DNA of 64,000 nt from Actinomadura syzygii (GTDB lineage: Bacteria > Actinomycetota > Actinomycetes > Streptosporangiales > Streptosporangiaceae), in NCBI RefSeq assembly GCF_008085905.1, contig NZ_VSFF01000004.1, positions 186,001 through 250,000 on the forward strand, in the 5' to 3' direction. A program made the position numbers and the translations under genes. Under the pieces are notes generated by a model. The model saw nothing but the letters and a program-made list of their open reading frames with translations. It ran no database searches and was not told the origin of the DNA. Shown here piece by piece: positions 32,200 through 41,853 of this stretch (its first letter is position 1; the number at the start of each line of letters is the position of its first letter).

Positions 32200-33794
32200 G
32201 TCACGCAGCCACCGGGACCCGCCAAGATGCGACCGCCGCCCGAGATGCCTTCACCGCTGGCGGGAACCAGTACACCACCAACGTCGGCGAGTTGAGCCAG
32301 GCGCCCTCCTCAGAGCCGCTGGGTCGAGCGATCGGTGAACTGGACGAGCAGGACGCGCTCGCATTAGAGATCCACCAAGCGTTCCCCGCAGACACCGTGA
32401 GCACGTCCGGACAGGTGCCCGGTGCTGCCGGTGTACCTGCCCCGGCACAGGTTCGACGACCGGTTGCGCGCCGCCGTCGCGGGCGCGGCACAGAGCAGCC
32501 GCATGGTGGTGGTCGGAGACTCCTCCACGGGCAAGACGCGGGCGTGCTGGGAGGCGATCCGCGCCGAACTGCCCGACTGGCGAGTCTGGCACCCGCTGAC
32601 CCCTGAACGACTGGCCGCGGTGGCCGAAGCGGTCCACGCCGGGCGGGTCGCCCCGCGGACGGTGATCTGGCTGAATGAGGCCCAGTTCTACCTGCAACCC
32701 ACAGGCGGGGCACAAGTGGCGGCCGAGCTGCAAGAGCTGCTGGCCGACCCCGCCCCCGGGCCGGTGCTGGTGCTGGGATCGATGTGGCCCGAATTCCGAC
32801 GCGCGCTAACCAACGTCCCGGACGACCCTGCGGGCCCGATCCGCACCGTGCCGCGCGGGCGCTGCTCGGTCAGGCTGAGTACGTCACCGCCCCGTCCAGG
32901 TACACCGACGCGCAGCTTACCGAGCTGGCCGCCACCATCGGCAGCGACCCGCGGCTGCGCGCCGCAGTCGACCAGACGCGCGGCGGCCGGATCACCCAGG
33001 AACTGGCCGGTGCCCCCGACCTGTTACGCCGCTACGAACAGGCCACCCCGGCGGCTCGGGCGGTGCTGTGGGCGGTGATGGACGCTCGCCGCCTCGGTCA
33101 CAGCCTGTTCCTGCCCGAACCGTTGCTACACGATGCCGCCCCCAATTACCTCGACGACCACGAATTGGACCAGGTCGGCGGCGCTTCCTGGTTCCCCGAC
33201 GCGCTGGACGAGCTCACCCGCCCCGTACCGGCGTCTGTCCGGCCCGCTGGTTGAGCACTACCCGCGACCGGGTGAGCCGCAGCCGCCCCATCGGCTGTAC
33301 CGGCTGGCCGACTACTTCGATCAGCATGCCCGCGCCGAACGCGCCTACCTCAGCCCGCCAGCTACCTTCTGGATTGGGACTGCTCACTGCGCCCACACCT
33401 CCGATGACCTCGCCGCCATCGGAAGGCATGTGGAGAACAGAGGCCGCTATCGGCACGCCACCTACCTGTACCGGCAGGCTGTCGACGCCGGAAGCATCGT
33501 CGCGCTGATGGACCGGCCAGGTGGCGGGAGCGGGCCGGTGATCTCCCGGGTGCGGAGCGGCTAGCCAGCAGGCCGCCGACGCCGGACGCCCCGACGCGCT
33601 GGCGTACCTGACCGAAGGGCGGGAATGGGCCGGTGATATTTCGGATGCGGAGCAGCTGCCAAGCCATCGACACCGGAAGAAGTAACACGTTGAAGTACCT
33701 GGCCCGGCTGCGGGAGCAGACCGGCGACCGCGAGAGTGCGGACCAACTCCGCCGCTTCGGCCTGACCGCCGCCGGAGACGTCGAGGAACCCTAG
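32200..33794 (+). pseudogene. Decayed copy B of P-loop/helical-repeat ATPase gene
   Basis: The best-preserved dead copy. Order: a leader with RDAFTAGGNQYTTNVGELSQ (about 32228-32300), then after a frame change RFDDRLRAAVAG, Walker A VVGDSSTGKTRACWEA, EAVHAGRVAPRTVIWLNEAQ (Walker B-like), and VLVLGSMWPEFRRAL. The frame shifts again near 32850 to AARALLGQAEYVTAP and YLDDHELDQVGGASWFPDAL, ends at a stop at 33254, and resumes in a third frame with HRLYRLADYFDQHARAERAY and RYRHATYLYRQAVDAGS, then RRFGLTAAGDVEEP and TAG at 33792. At least three frame changes rule out function. Its intact relative is the gene at 54723-58439 (GDSATGKSRA, VLWLDETQ). Confidence 0.8.
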
Positions 33795-33951
33795 ACCTGA
33801 ACGAGCCCTGGCCGGAACCTTCCCGGCCACGCTCCGCGATCTCTCCTGTGACCTCTCCCCCACAGCGGCCTCCGCACTGAGATCGCGGCCCCGCCCGCCC
33901 CGCCTCTAGCGGCGGCCGACTTAAGCCCGTGGTGTGCCAACCTGCGGCTTT

Positions 33952-34065
33952 TCTGTGGAAGATCTGTGGGACGACCATCTACGCGAGACGGGGGCAGACT
34001 GGCTCAGACTTACACGGAACAGGCCCGCGACCTGGGGGAACCTTGATCGTCGCAGGTGGGGAGCG
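33952..34065. repeat. R2 repeat, diverged copy 3
   Basis: Shares CTGTGG, ATCTGTGGGACGACCAT, CAGACTGGCTCAGACT and CCTTGATC with R2 copies at 2465 and 46866, in the same order and after the same ATPase remnant. The tRNA-Pro 3' half expected next is missing. Confidence 0.5.
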
Positions 34066-34339
34066 AAATCCCGGCTGGATCAATCGACAGCCCAGCGGCT
34101 CGAGGTCTTCGTTTTGGGGCGCGGGCCTAGGGACAGGTTCTCTTGCATCACGCGCAGGCGGGGTGTGAGTTGGGCCGCATGGCGGAGCCACCGACGCCGC
34201 GGTCTTTGACCGTGCCATAGGAGCGGCACTGTTTCGGCGGGTGGGTGTTCGAGATGTCCCGGTTGAAGATGTTGCCGGGGACGATGCGGTCGATCCGGTC
34301 GCCTCGTTCGTCAAGCCGGTCAGGGACGGTTGCAGATCT

Positions 34340-34905
34340 GGTTGTGGACGGCCTCTTCCAGGGTCATGCCCGTCTGTGTCCTCGGCTCGTTCGAGAAAGC
34401 TGTAGACCACCCCGAGTGCCGCGGTTCCCAGCAGGGTGCGCTGGCGTTGGTGGTCTACCAGGTCGGTGGAGGCGCCGCTGAAGCTGCGGAGTGCGAGGCC
34501 GTCGACGGCGGCGGCCAGGAGGCCGCCGAAGTCGTCGATGGAGATCCCCGGGCGGAGGCGGAGGTTGCGGGATTGGATGAAGGCGCTGTAGACCTCCTTC
34601 CAAGGGGCGAGGAGGCCGCGTAGCCGTCGGAGATGGCTTCGGCGACCACTTCGTCGTCCTCGGCCGCGATCTCATCGCGGCGAAGCCGAGCCGGAAGGCG
34701 GGCATCTCGATGGCGTCCCGCATGTTCAGGTAGGCCAACTCATGGACGGCGTCAACAAAGCCAGGACCGTCGAGCAGGTGCTCAGAGCCCGCGGCCATCT
34801 CATCGTAGAACTCGGGCGCGTGACTACCGGGCCACATGATGAACCGGACCACGTCGGCCACGAAGTCTGGCTCCGCGACCTCATCCCAGATCCACCGGAC
34901 ACGGC
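34340..34905 (-). pseudogene. TetR-family regulator-like remnant
   Basis: Minus-strand pieces in three frames line up as one protein. They run from WIWDEVAEPDFVADVVRFIM and FYDEMAAGSEHLL, through DEIAAEDDEVVAEAISDGY, to APWKEVYSAFIQSRNLRLRP, ISIDDFGGLLAAAVDGLALR and RTLLGTAALGVVYSFLERA. The last blocks match the C-terminal ligand/dimer domain of actinobacterial TetR-like regulators. Frame changes lie near 34675 and 34622. The N-terminal helix-turn-helix is absent, cut by the end of the neighbouring gene at 34906. It is not functional. Confidence 0.6.
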
Positions 34906-36735
34906 CTAGGAGGAGGATGAGTAGGACGAGCCGCCGTCGTCGGATTCGAGCGAGGCCCGGTAGTCGGCTTCGTCGTCGACCATCCCGGGCTTGGCTTTGG
35001 TCTTGGCCTTGGCCTGGACTGCCTTGTCGTGGCTGTACCGGTCGGCGGCCTGGGCGTAGGCGTCCGGTGAGAAGGCCTGCTGAGGGTCGAGCGCATGGAT
35101 GACGTCCTGGGCGATGGCGACCTGCATGTCCGCCCGGATCTCCACGGGCACCAGCAGGGCCGCGAAGCATTCTGGGCTCAGCAGCGGGATGACGGCCCGG
35201 TAGGCGGTGTTCATCAGGTGGAGGTGCAGCGCGATCCGGAAGGCGATCCGGCCGCGGCCCACCTTCCAGGCCAGCGCGCGGGGGTCGAGCATCCCAGCCA
35301 GCTGGGTCGGGGCGGCTTCGCCGGACAGCAGGGTCGCCCGGTGCTTGGGCTCGATCGCGGCGGGGCTGGTGCCGCCGGTGTCGACGATCGAGCCGTCGAG
35401 CGAGTTGAGCGCGGTGAGGTAGTCGACCGCCGCGCGCTGGGCAACGGCGAGGACCGTGGTGCCCTCCTCGGGTGTGTCCTCCTCCATCTGGTCGGGGCTC
35501 GGTGAGGTGGAGGAGGGGGCGAACCCCGCGACGACGCCCTGCTGGTTCAGCCGGCCGGCCAGGGTGGTGATGGTGGTGCGGGCGGTGTCGAGCAGGGCGG
35601 GTACGGCGGCCGGGTTCTTGCCGACCAGCAGGGCGCGCAGGTGGTCGCAGAGCACCACCCATGCCGTGGCGTGGCGGCCGGCGGGCGCGGCCGGCCGGGA
35701 ACCGATGTAGATCCGGTCGATGCTGTCGCCGTCCACCTCGAACTGGACGGCGAACCGCTCGTAGACGTCGCCGGTCTCCTCGTCCTCCGAGGAGGAATCG
35801 TCGGTGTGGAGCGTCTCGCCCGAATAGGCCTGGACCCGTTCCAGGCTGTTCGGCGGTTCCTTGACGGTGCCGGAGAAGCACTCGCTCAGCGCGTGGTCCT
35901 CGTCGCGGTTCAGCGGTGGTGTCAGAAGGTCGACCGCCGACCGGCGGAAGTCGGTCGCGTCGGTGGCGCGGGGGTAGGCCTGCTCCATCGTGCGGATGTG
36001 GTCGGCCAGCACGAAGGCGCGCAGCTCGGGAATCCGCGAGGTCAGCTCCAGGTCGAAGAGCACCTCGGGCTTGGCGCCCATCGCCGCGAGCGCCTTCAGG
36101 TCGAGCAGGCCGCATAGGCTCTTCAAAAGCTCCCGCCGTTCGTTCGACTGGAGCAGGCGGTCGGCCAGCAGGCCCTCCGCGGTACGGACGAGCGACGCGG
36201 CACTCGTCGGCGGCCCCGCGGCGGGGATGACGGGGAAGGCCGACAGCGGCACGGTGTTGCGAAGGTGCAGGTAACCGGCGACCAGGTTCTGGAGCAGCGC
36301 CTGCTCCAGCTCCTCCTCGGGCTCCTCGGAGTCGGCCTTGTTGAGGTACTCCCGGGCCGCGACGGTGACCGCACCCGCGTGCAGGGCGGCCTGGGCGTGC
36401 CACCAGGCCGGCGTCCGCGCGTCCTTGACCTTCCTGAGCGGCACCGATCGGAGCGCGTCGGCGAGTCGCTGGCTGGGCAGGTACTCGGCCCACTCACACA
36501 GGTCGAGCACTCTGTGCAGCCCGTCCTGCAGGGTCTGGCCGACCAGGTCGGCGCGCAGGCCGTCGCAGAACGACAGCCACGGGGACAGGTGGCTCTTGGG
36601 CGCGAGGCCGAACGGCCCGGCAGGACGGCCGCCGATGACCACCTGCCGGATCACCGAGGGCCTCCCGTCCCGGCTCGTGAGGGTGATCTGGATAGCGAAC
36701 GACTGGTCGGAGAAGCAGTCGCGTTCGTACACCAT
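34906..36735 (-). CDS. Unknown protein with an internally duplicated domain
   Basis: 609 residues from ATG 36735 (MVYERD); ATG 36780 has no ribosome-binding site. Two segments repeat the same motif: near residues 10-65 IGGRPAGPFG, WLSFCDGLRADLVGQ, and near residues 355-400 IGSRPAAPAG, WVVLCDHLRALLVGK. The shared pattern is I-G-x-R-P, then W-x-x-x-C-D-x-L-R-A-x-L-V-G. Each is followed by a long helical region (for example EEELEQALLQNLVAGYL). The tail is Ser-rich (SSYSSSS). No signal peptide, membrane segment or catalytic motif. It reads as two related modules joined in tandem. The dead TetR-like gene lies immediately downstream. Function unknown. Confidence 0.8.
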   Translation of the reverse strand: MVYERDCFSDQSFAIQITLTSRDGRPSVIRQVVIGGRPAGPFGLAPKSHLSPWLSFCDGLRADLVGQTLQDGLHRVLDLCEWAEYLPSQRLADALRSVPLRKVKDARTPAWWHAQAALHAGAVTVAAREYLNKADSEEPEEELEQALLQNLVAGYLHLRNTVPLSAFPVIPAAGPPTSAASLVRTAEGLLADRLLQSNERRELLKSLCGLLDLKALAAMGAKPEVLFDLELTSRIPELRAFVLADHIRTMEQAYPRATDATDFRRSAVDLLTPPLNRDEDHALSECFSGTVKEPPNSLERVQAYSGETLHTDDSSSEDEETGDVYERFAVQFEVDGDSIDRIYIGSRPAAPAGRHATAWVVLCDHLRALLVGKNPAAVPALLDTARTTITTLAGRLNQQGVVAGFAPSSTSPSPDQMEEDTPEEGTTVLAVAQRAAVDYLTALNSLDGSIVDTGGTSPAAIEPKHRATLLSGEAAPTQLAGMLDPRALAWKVGRGRIAFRIALHLHLMNTAYRAVIPLLSPECFAALLVPVEIRADMQVAIAQDVIHALDPQQAFSPDAYAQAADRYSHDKAVQAKAKTKAKPGMVDDEADYRASLESDDGGSSYSSSS

Positions 36736-36849
36736 GGGACACCGCCAAGGCTGGAGACTGTCACCCCAACGTCGTCCCATACGGCAGGTACGGCAACCGA
36801 CGGATATCCGAAACCGCCCCAGAGCTCAGCCGCTCACGGCCGGAACCGG

Positions 36850-37323
36850 CCCGATGTCCGGCTTCCCGCGCACGCGAGGAGCGCACAATGGCGGGAACCC
36901 CTATCCCAGGGGCCGCTGGTCCAAAGGGCCAGCTCAAGCCGACCTGCCGGGCCAGTTCAGCGCACGGCAGCGATCAGTACGAGAGCGAAACGGGCGTCGC
37001 CCCACTCCCTGATCCGCGTGACCCGCACGCTGAACTCGCGCAGCTCACCGGCCTGTTGGAGCCGCCGGGCGGCGATTGGGGCTCGCTGACCCGCCAGGTC
37101 GAGCGGTACGAGCAGTGGGACCGGGCCAGCCGCACGGTCAACGGGTGGACGCCTACACCGGTGGACGTTCGTCCGAGGCCGGGCGCTCCTGCGCGAGTAC
37201 AAGCGTGGCCGCCCAGACGGCTCACCTTGGACGTTGCCGGACCTGGCCGCCCATGCGGGGATAACGGTCGAGACCGTGCGCACCCTCCTCGATCGCGCTC
37301 ACCGGGACCTGGAGGCCCAGTAA
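36850..37323 (+). pseudogene. Decayed small helix-turn-helix gene
   Basis: Plus-strand pieces in different frames: NPYPRGRWSKGPAQADLP (about 36897-36950), ELAQLTGLLEPPGGDWGSLT and VERYEQWDRASRTV (about 37030-37140), and REYKRGRPDGSPWTLPDLAA, HAGITVETVRTLLDRAHRDL ending at TAA 37321. The last piece looks like a winged or simple helix-turn-helix. At least two frame changes separate them. I read it as a broken accessory regulator gene; the joining of pieces is inference. Confidence 0.4.
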
Positions 37324-37833
37324 GGCCGGTATGGCCCGATGCTCTTGGTGGTGAGCGGCCCACAACGCGTCCCGTACGTCACGGCAGATGGCGTGCACAG
37401 CTCCGTCTTGGACTGCCGCGCCATCCAAGCCCCTCACGGTGGGTGACAGGTGCCCCGCGCGGCCTGATCTCCCGCCCCCTCATCCCCGGCGAACCTGCCG
37501 AGGAGTCTTGTCGCCGAGCAGCCCCCGCTGCCTCTCCTCGTGATCAACAGCACGAGGATTCCAGCAACCCGACACCACCAAAGCCGGAGTACATCAGGTC
37601 GTCGTAGTCGCAGTGGACGAAGTGCTGGGCTGCCTGGCGGCAGTAGCGGGCCAAGGCGGCGGCGCCCCGGGTCGGGAGAGCTTGAGTGACTGGCTGGCGG
37701 TCTTGCCCGGCCGGGCGTGATGACCGTCACACCCTCCAAATGTCGGGGCGCGGCGAATAGGTGATGTCAGCGCGCAACGCCGCAGAGAACGGCGGCGGAG
37801 CGCTCACCACGTCGCACCTACGCGGGGGTTCTT
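37324..37833. other. Gap
   Basis: About 500 bases with no credible gene, repeat or RNA. The last bases (GGGGG at 37824-37828) form the ribosome-binding site of the next gene. Confidence 0.4.
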
Positions 37834-38580
37834 TTGCACAGACGGATATCAGCGCTGCTCACGATCCTTGCGCTGTCACTCACGGCGGCGCTGCTGGGGG
37901 CGGGACCAGCCTCCGCGTCGCCGCTGGACCCGCCCACCGGCACCACCGACTCGCAGACCGAACCCGGCGACGAGGGCGGCGATCCCGGCAACGATCCGCG
38001 CTTCCACCCTCCGCCGAGGCCGTGCTCCGCCGAGCCCTGCCTGGGGAGCGAGCCGGGGACCGGTGGCGGCGGAGACCCGGGCGACACACCGTCGCCGGAA
38101 CAACGGAGGGCCATCGACAACGCCGTCAACGCCGCCAAGAGGGCGCTCGTCGACAAGCCCAAGTGCTTCGACACCCTCAGCCCCACCGACAGCCGCTCGC
38201 CCGACCCCACCAACCCCATCACAGCGCTGGACACGGCAGACGTCCTGTTCACGAACCAGACGGTCGCGGCCGCCGCTTACGCGTCCAGAGAAAACGGCAA
38301 GGCGACGATCGGGATCTATCCCGGCTTCTTCTCCCTCAACATCGCCACGCCGTCCGTTCTCGGCTACGTCGACCCCGACATCTACTTCGACCTGCCGACG
38401 GTTCAGCTGTCCACAGCAGACCTGCAGCTTGTCACCATGCTGCATGAGCTCGGGCACTTGACCGGTGTGAACACCCATCCGGACGCGACACAAGGTCCCC
38501 TCACCCCGGAAAAGGTCAACCAGAAGTTCAACACTCAGATCTACGTGTACTGCCTTGACCAAGGCGCGGCCTACCAGTGA
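37834..38580 (+). CDS. Secreted protein with zincin-like HELGH motif
   Basis: 248 residues from TTG 37834, five bases after GGGGG. Signal peptide: MHRRISALLTILALSLTAAL with cleavage near ASA at about residue 28. A Pro/Gly/Asp-rich spacer (residues 29-90) follows. The domain from about residue 95 ends with LVTMLHELGHLTGVNTHPD near residues 204-222. HELGH fits the HExxH zinc site of metallopeptidases, with a downstream His as possible third ligand in the HExxHxxGxxH style (HELGHLTGVNTH, spacing one longer). FDLPTVQLS before it resembles strands feeding such an active site. It is monocistronic. Extracellular peptidase is a fair inference; substrate unknown. Confidence 0.75.
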   Translation: MHRRISALLTILALSLTAALLGAGPASASPLDPPTGTTDSQTEPGDEGGDPGNDPRFHPPPRPCSAEPCLGSEPGTGGGGDPGDTPSPEQRRAIDNAVNAAKRALVDKPKCFDTLSPTDSRSPDPTNPITALDTADVLFTNQTVAAAAYASRENGKATIGIYPGFFSLNIATPSVLGYVDPDIYFDLPTVQLSTADLQLVTMLHELGHLTGVNTHPDATQGPLTPEKVNQKFNTQIYVYCLDQGAAYQ

Positions 38581-38941
38581 ACGACCCCGGTCGCCGTCAC
38601 TCTCGGGTGGCGGCGACCGGCACCCTCCAGCAGGACAACCCCTCCAGAGTGAGGGGCGGTTGAGCAGCCAGAGCCCGACGGTGGTGAGTTCGGTGCCACG
38701 GAGGGGGGTCAGGTCGGCTGGATGGCGGTGTCCTCGGCTGCCGAGGTGTCCGTGGCGGGCGGCGCCACGAGGTTGACCTGCAGCAGTTCGCCGGTGACCG
38801 CGGTAGCGGCATCGCCGATCCGCGCCGGTCCGGCACCGGGTCCGAGTGCGCATCTGGACCGGCCACCGGCACCCTCAAGGGGCGCCTATAGGCACCACAT
38901 GCGGGCCCCTAGCCCGGAGAGGGTTTGTACCTCCGATAATC
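38581..38941. other. Gap between convergent genes
   Basis: No intact gene. A minus frame reads ATAVTGELLQVNLVAPPATD before a stop near 38716, possibly the tail of a lost gene, but no start is present. Confidence 0.35.
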
Positions 38942-40441
38942 TCAGTGAGTTCCTTCGGAAGAACCGCACATCTCTTCGAATGCCTGCATTGCGTCGGGGA
39001 TGGCCTTCCCCAGATCGTCGAGCAACTGCCTTGTCACATCGGCAACGGTATCGACGTTGGTGTCGCGCGAATCCCTCCACACTTGGATGCGCGTCACGCC
39101 GCTGGAGGACTGAGGCTCTTCGCGCCAGACAAGGCCATGGATGCGGATGTGCCGCTCAGCGAGGACCTGGATGGCACCCGCCGCCACCACGACGCGATAC
39201 GGATCGTCGGCGTCCTGGATAGACAGGGCCCGGCCTGCCTCGAAGCAGATGATTTCACCGGGGACGCCAGCGGCGCGTTGCCGCAATTGCTCGGGCACCG
39301 CATCAACGCGAGGCATCAACCGGATCTGTGCGCCGTTAGGCGCCGTCTCCGCGAAGGAGGAAAGGTCTTGAGCGATCTGCCCAAGGGGTTCGAGCGCCAG
39401 GTTCCGGGCACGCTCGGCGTCGGCACGCTGCTCCTCTTCGGCGGCGCGCAATTGACACAGCCGTTCATGTAGCGAGCCCTTGCGTCGGGGTGAGTATAGC
39501 GATGCGGCGGCCCCGCTCGAGACCGGACGGTTCGTGGCGTCCAGCGAGATGGGCTCGCAAAAGACCGTGCGGTTGTGAAAGTGCATCTGTCGAACCTCGA
39601 CGTCGGGGTAGCTGGCCAACACCGCGGCAAGGGCCGGACGTTTACTGGCCGGGAAGCACTCACCCAACACGATGTGAGTGAGGGCACTCCGAATGTCGAC
39701 GGTGGCAGGCAGAACTGACTGGTCGATCAGGACCAGCCGGTACTCCGACTCGTTAGCCCAATCCGCATGTTTGCGAAAGAACACCGTTTCCTTGTTGTCT
39801 TCAGCGAAGCTAAGCGCGGCCGCGTCGATGCCAAATTCTTCAATCTGTCCCATGTCGATGCTCCGAACCGGCCCCCTGCTGGAATGTTGGTACTGAACGG
39901 GGCCGTGGAACCGCAAAGTGCCCTGCGGATGGGGTGCAGTCATAAATCTTTCGAGGAGTTTGCGTTGATCAAACCCGAGACAGATGCCCGCACCACCGGC
40001 GCCGTAGTGCGCCCACAACGACAGGTGCGCCCAGCCGCGAAGGGCATCGTCGGCGTGGATGCCGTCCATCACTTGTGCATCCTGAGTTAGACACGCCACC
40101 TTGGCATGCGCTCGGATGTGCCGGTCGGTCTCCTCCCAGAGCGCCATATCGGGGCCGGGATCGCGATCGTCTGCGTGAGCAGAGATCGACGGATAGAACG
40201 GACGCGACTCCCACAGATCGTTGGTGGTCGAGAATGGCGACAGCCTCAGCATGCCGCTCGCCAGGATCCCCAGGATTGCGGTATCGGCACCGGTGTAGTG
40301 GTAGACGACCCCAGAGGGAACCCTGGGCGCATCCCGCAGGCTTTGTTCCCATATCTGCTCGTAATCGGTGACACCGTCGACGTATCCGTCGACACTGGTT
40401 GGTGCAGCAGGGAGAGATCCAGCAGGGTCGTTCGTCGTCAT
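38942..40441 (-). CDS. DUF2971 family protein with long C-terminal extension
   Basis: 499 residues from ATG 40441 (MTTNDPAG), preceded by GAGGGGTG; the frame is open further upstream but without a start signal. The DUF2971 signature is visible: VVYHYTGADTAILGILASG, LSPFSTTNDLWES, LWAHYGAGGAGICLGFD, VFFRKHADWANESEYRLVL. This fold has ADP-ribosyltransferase-like features, and family members are frequent in phage-defence neighbourhoods, though no activity is established for this one. The last ~190 residues hold a coiled-coil-like helix (RAAEEEQRADAERARNLALE) and a strand-rich part that may sense or bind. It precedes the patatin/dynamin operon on the same strand but is separated by about 310 bp, in the downstream direction. 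Confidence 0.8.
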   Translation of the reverse strand: MTTNDPAGSLPAAPTSVDGYVDGVTDYEQIWEQSLRDAPRVPSGVVYHYTGADTAILGILASGMLRLSPFSTTNDLWESRPFYPSISAHADDRDPGPDMALWEETDRHIRAHAKVACLTQDAQVMDGIHADDALRGWAHLSLWAHYGAGGAGICLGFDQRKLLERFMTAPHPQGTLRFHGPVQYQHSSRGPVRSIDMGQIEEFGIDAAALSFAEDNKETVFFRKHADWANESEYRLVLIDQSVLPATVDIRSALTHIVLGECFPASKRPALAAVLASYPDVEVRQMHFHNRTVFCEPISLDATNRPVSSGAAASLYSPRRKGSLHERLCQLRAAEEEQRADAERARNLALEPLGQIAQDLSSFAETAPNGAQIRLMPRVDAVPEQLRQRAAGVPGEIICFEAGRALSIQDADDPYRVVVAAGAIQVLAERHIRIHGLVWREEPQSSSGVTRIQVWRDSRDTNVDTVADVTRQLLDDLGKAIPDAMQAFEEMCGSSEGTH

Positions 40442-40749
40442 GCCACACCCCTCGTGCCAGCGGCACACCGTCAGCGGTGGCCGCGTCCTCAAGCGTTCAG
40501 AGAAGACTAGCGCAATATCGTCATGATGACGATAAGAATGAGAACCCGGCGATGTCAGGCCTGCCGAACTCACGATCGGTGACTCCCGGCGACGCCATCA
40601 GGCAGTGCGCCCTCACTCGCACCATGCGGCGATCAACCGTCCGATAGGTCCAGACACCGGTCAAGAGGTGTACGTACCCAAACCGCCTGCTCCTCCTCAT
40701 GAGGCAATCTCGAAGGCGAATCCGGGATGGTGGCCGGGTCCGGCTCGCC
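40442..40749. other. Gap between the DUF2971 gene and the patatin operon
   Basis: About 300 bases, without a gene. It must hold the end of the patatin operon transcript and the promoter of the DUF2971 gene. A TCATGATGAC stretch at 40521-40530 is AT-richer than its surroundings. No clear hairpin is seen. Confidence 0.4.
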
Positions 40750-41853
40750 TCATTCGGAGAGGCGGCTGATCGCCTCCAGGAGAGCTTGCGCCGATTCGCG
40801 TGCGGCCTGGTGTGCGCCGAGGACGCCTCGCCAGGTGGCGACGCGGGCCTGCGCGTCCAGGTAGCCGAGTTTGCGGAGCGCCTCGAATCGTTCGGGCGAG
40901 AAGTCGAGCATTCCGGCCAGTTGTCCGCCGAGTCCGGACGGTGCCAGCGGACCGCTCGGCCTGATCTCCAGGATCTGTGCGCCGGAGATGCGATGCCGGT
41001 CCCACAGTTGTCCCGGGCGCAGGTGGATGACGATCACCAGGCGGGAGCCCGTCCTCGTGACGAGCGAGTCGATCGGGGTGTTGTCGCCGAGCCCGATCTG
41101 CGGCCGGGCGCCGAGGCCACCGTCGATGTAGTGCCGTCCCATGATGCGCTGCGAGTCGAGCAGCAGGGGTAGCGCCGAGCTGGCCAGGACGGCGTCGCGC
41201 ACTTCCGGCAAAGGCAGTTCGTGCAAGGCGAACCACTCGGCTTGTCGGCCGAGCCCGGCTCCTACCAGGTCGTCGATCCAGATCTGGAGTTGCGGCACCA
41301 GGTCTGGATCACCGGACGGGAACGCCGACACCCACGTCGGTATCGTCGGCGAAGTGACGTGCCGCACCACCAGGTCCCTGAGGAAGCCGGGGCGAAGCAC
41401 CGGGCTTCCCAGGGCGGTCAGCACCGAACGGGCTTGGGTGGGGGAAAGGCCCTTCGTCTCGGCCTCGGCCAGCCGGTCGGTGCTCGCACGTCCGAGCGGG
41501 CGGGCTGCCGCCCCGGCTTCGCGCCAGATTTCCACGAGGTTGCGGACACCATCCCACAGGGAGCCGTGGCTCGCGACCACGGCAGCGTTCAGCGCCCCGA
41601 TGCTCGTGCCCAGGAGCCCGGCGGGCCGAAGCCCTGCTTCGGCGAGGCACTGCAACGCACCGACCTGGTAGGCGCCCTTGGCGCCGCCGCCGACCAGGAC
41701 GACTCCGGCAGACAGTTCGGGCAGGCCGTCGGCCTCCGGCAGACCGAATTCGGCAGCACTGGAAGCCGGTGCGGACGGCTTTTCGAGCTCATCGCGTTCG
41801 GCGAGTCGCCTCGCCGCGTCCCGTATTCGGCCGAGCGTCTCCTGCTCGTTCAC
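40750..41853 (-). CDS. Patatin-like phospholipase
   Basis: 367 residues from GTG 41853, whose first bases overlap the stop of the gene before it (GTGA). All patatin hallmarks are present: oxyanion loop GGGAKGAYQ at 55-63, nucleophile elbow GTSIG at 82-86 (Ser84), and the dyad Asp in DGG at 244-246. The first 45 residues form a charged helix plus linker. Patatins hydrolyse acyl esters of membrane phospholipids and act as effectors in several bacterial defence systems (CapV in CBASS, for example). No signal peptide or membrane helix, so it acts in the cytosol. As the last gene of an operon with two dynamin-like GTPases, it is plausibly the killing or lipid-remodelling effector; this is inference. 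Confidence 0.9.
   Translation of the reverse strand: MNEQETLGRIRDAARRLAERDELEKPSAPASSAAEFGLPEADGLPELSAGVVLVGGGAKGAYQVGALQCLAEAGLRPAGLLGTSIGALNAAVVASHGSLWDGVRNLVEIWREAGAAARPLGRASTDRLAEAETKGLSPTQARSVLTALGSPVLRPGFLRDLVVRHVTSPTIPTWVSAFPSGDPDLVPQLQIWIDDLVGAGLGRQAEWFALHELPLPEVRDAVLASSALPLLLDSQRIMGRHYIDGGLGARPQIGLGDNTPIDSLVTRTGSRLVIVIHLRPGQLWDRHRISGAQILEIRPSGPLAPSGLGGQLAGMLDFSPERFEALRKLGYLDAQARVATWRGVLGAHQAARESAQALLEAISRLSE

Noticed and set aside
34364..36493. A 709-codon minus frame overlapping the duplicated-domain gene
   Set aside because: Most of it is a shadow; only its last part (34680-34905) carries real sequence, which belongs to the TetR-like remnant.
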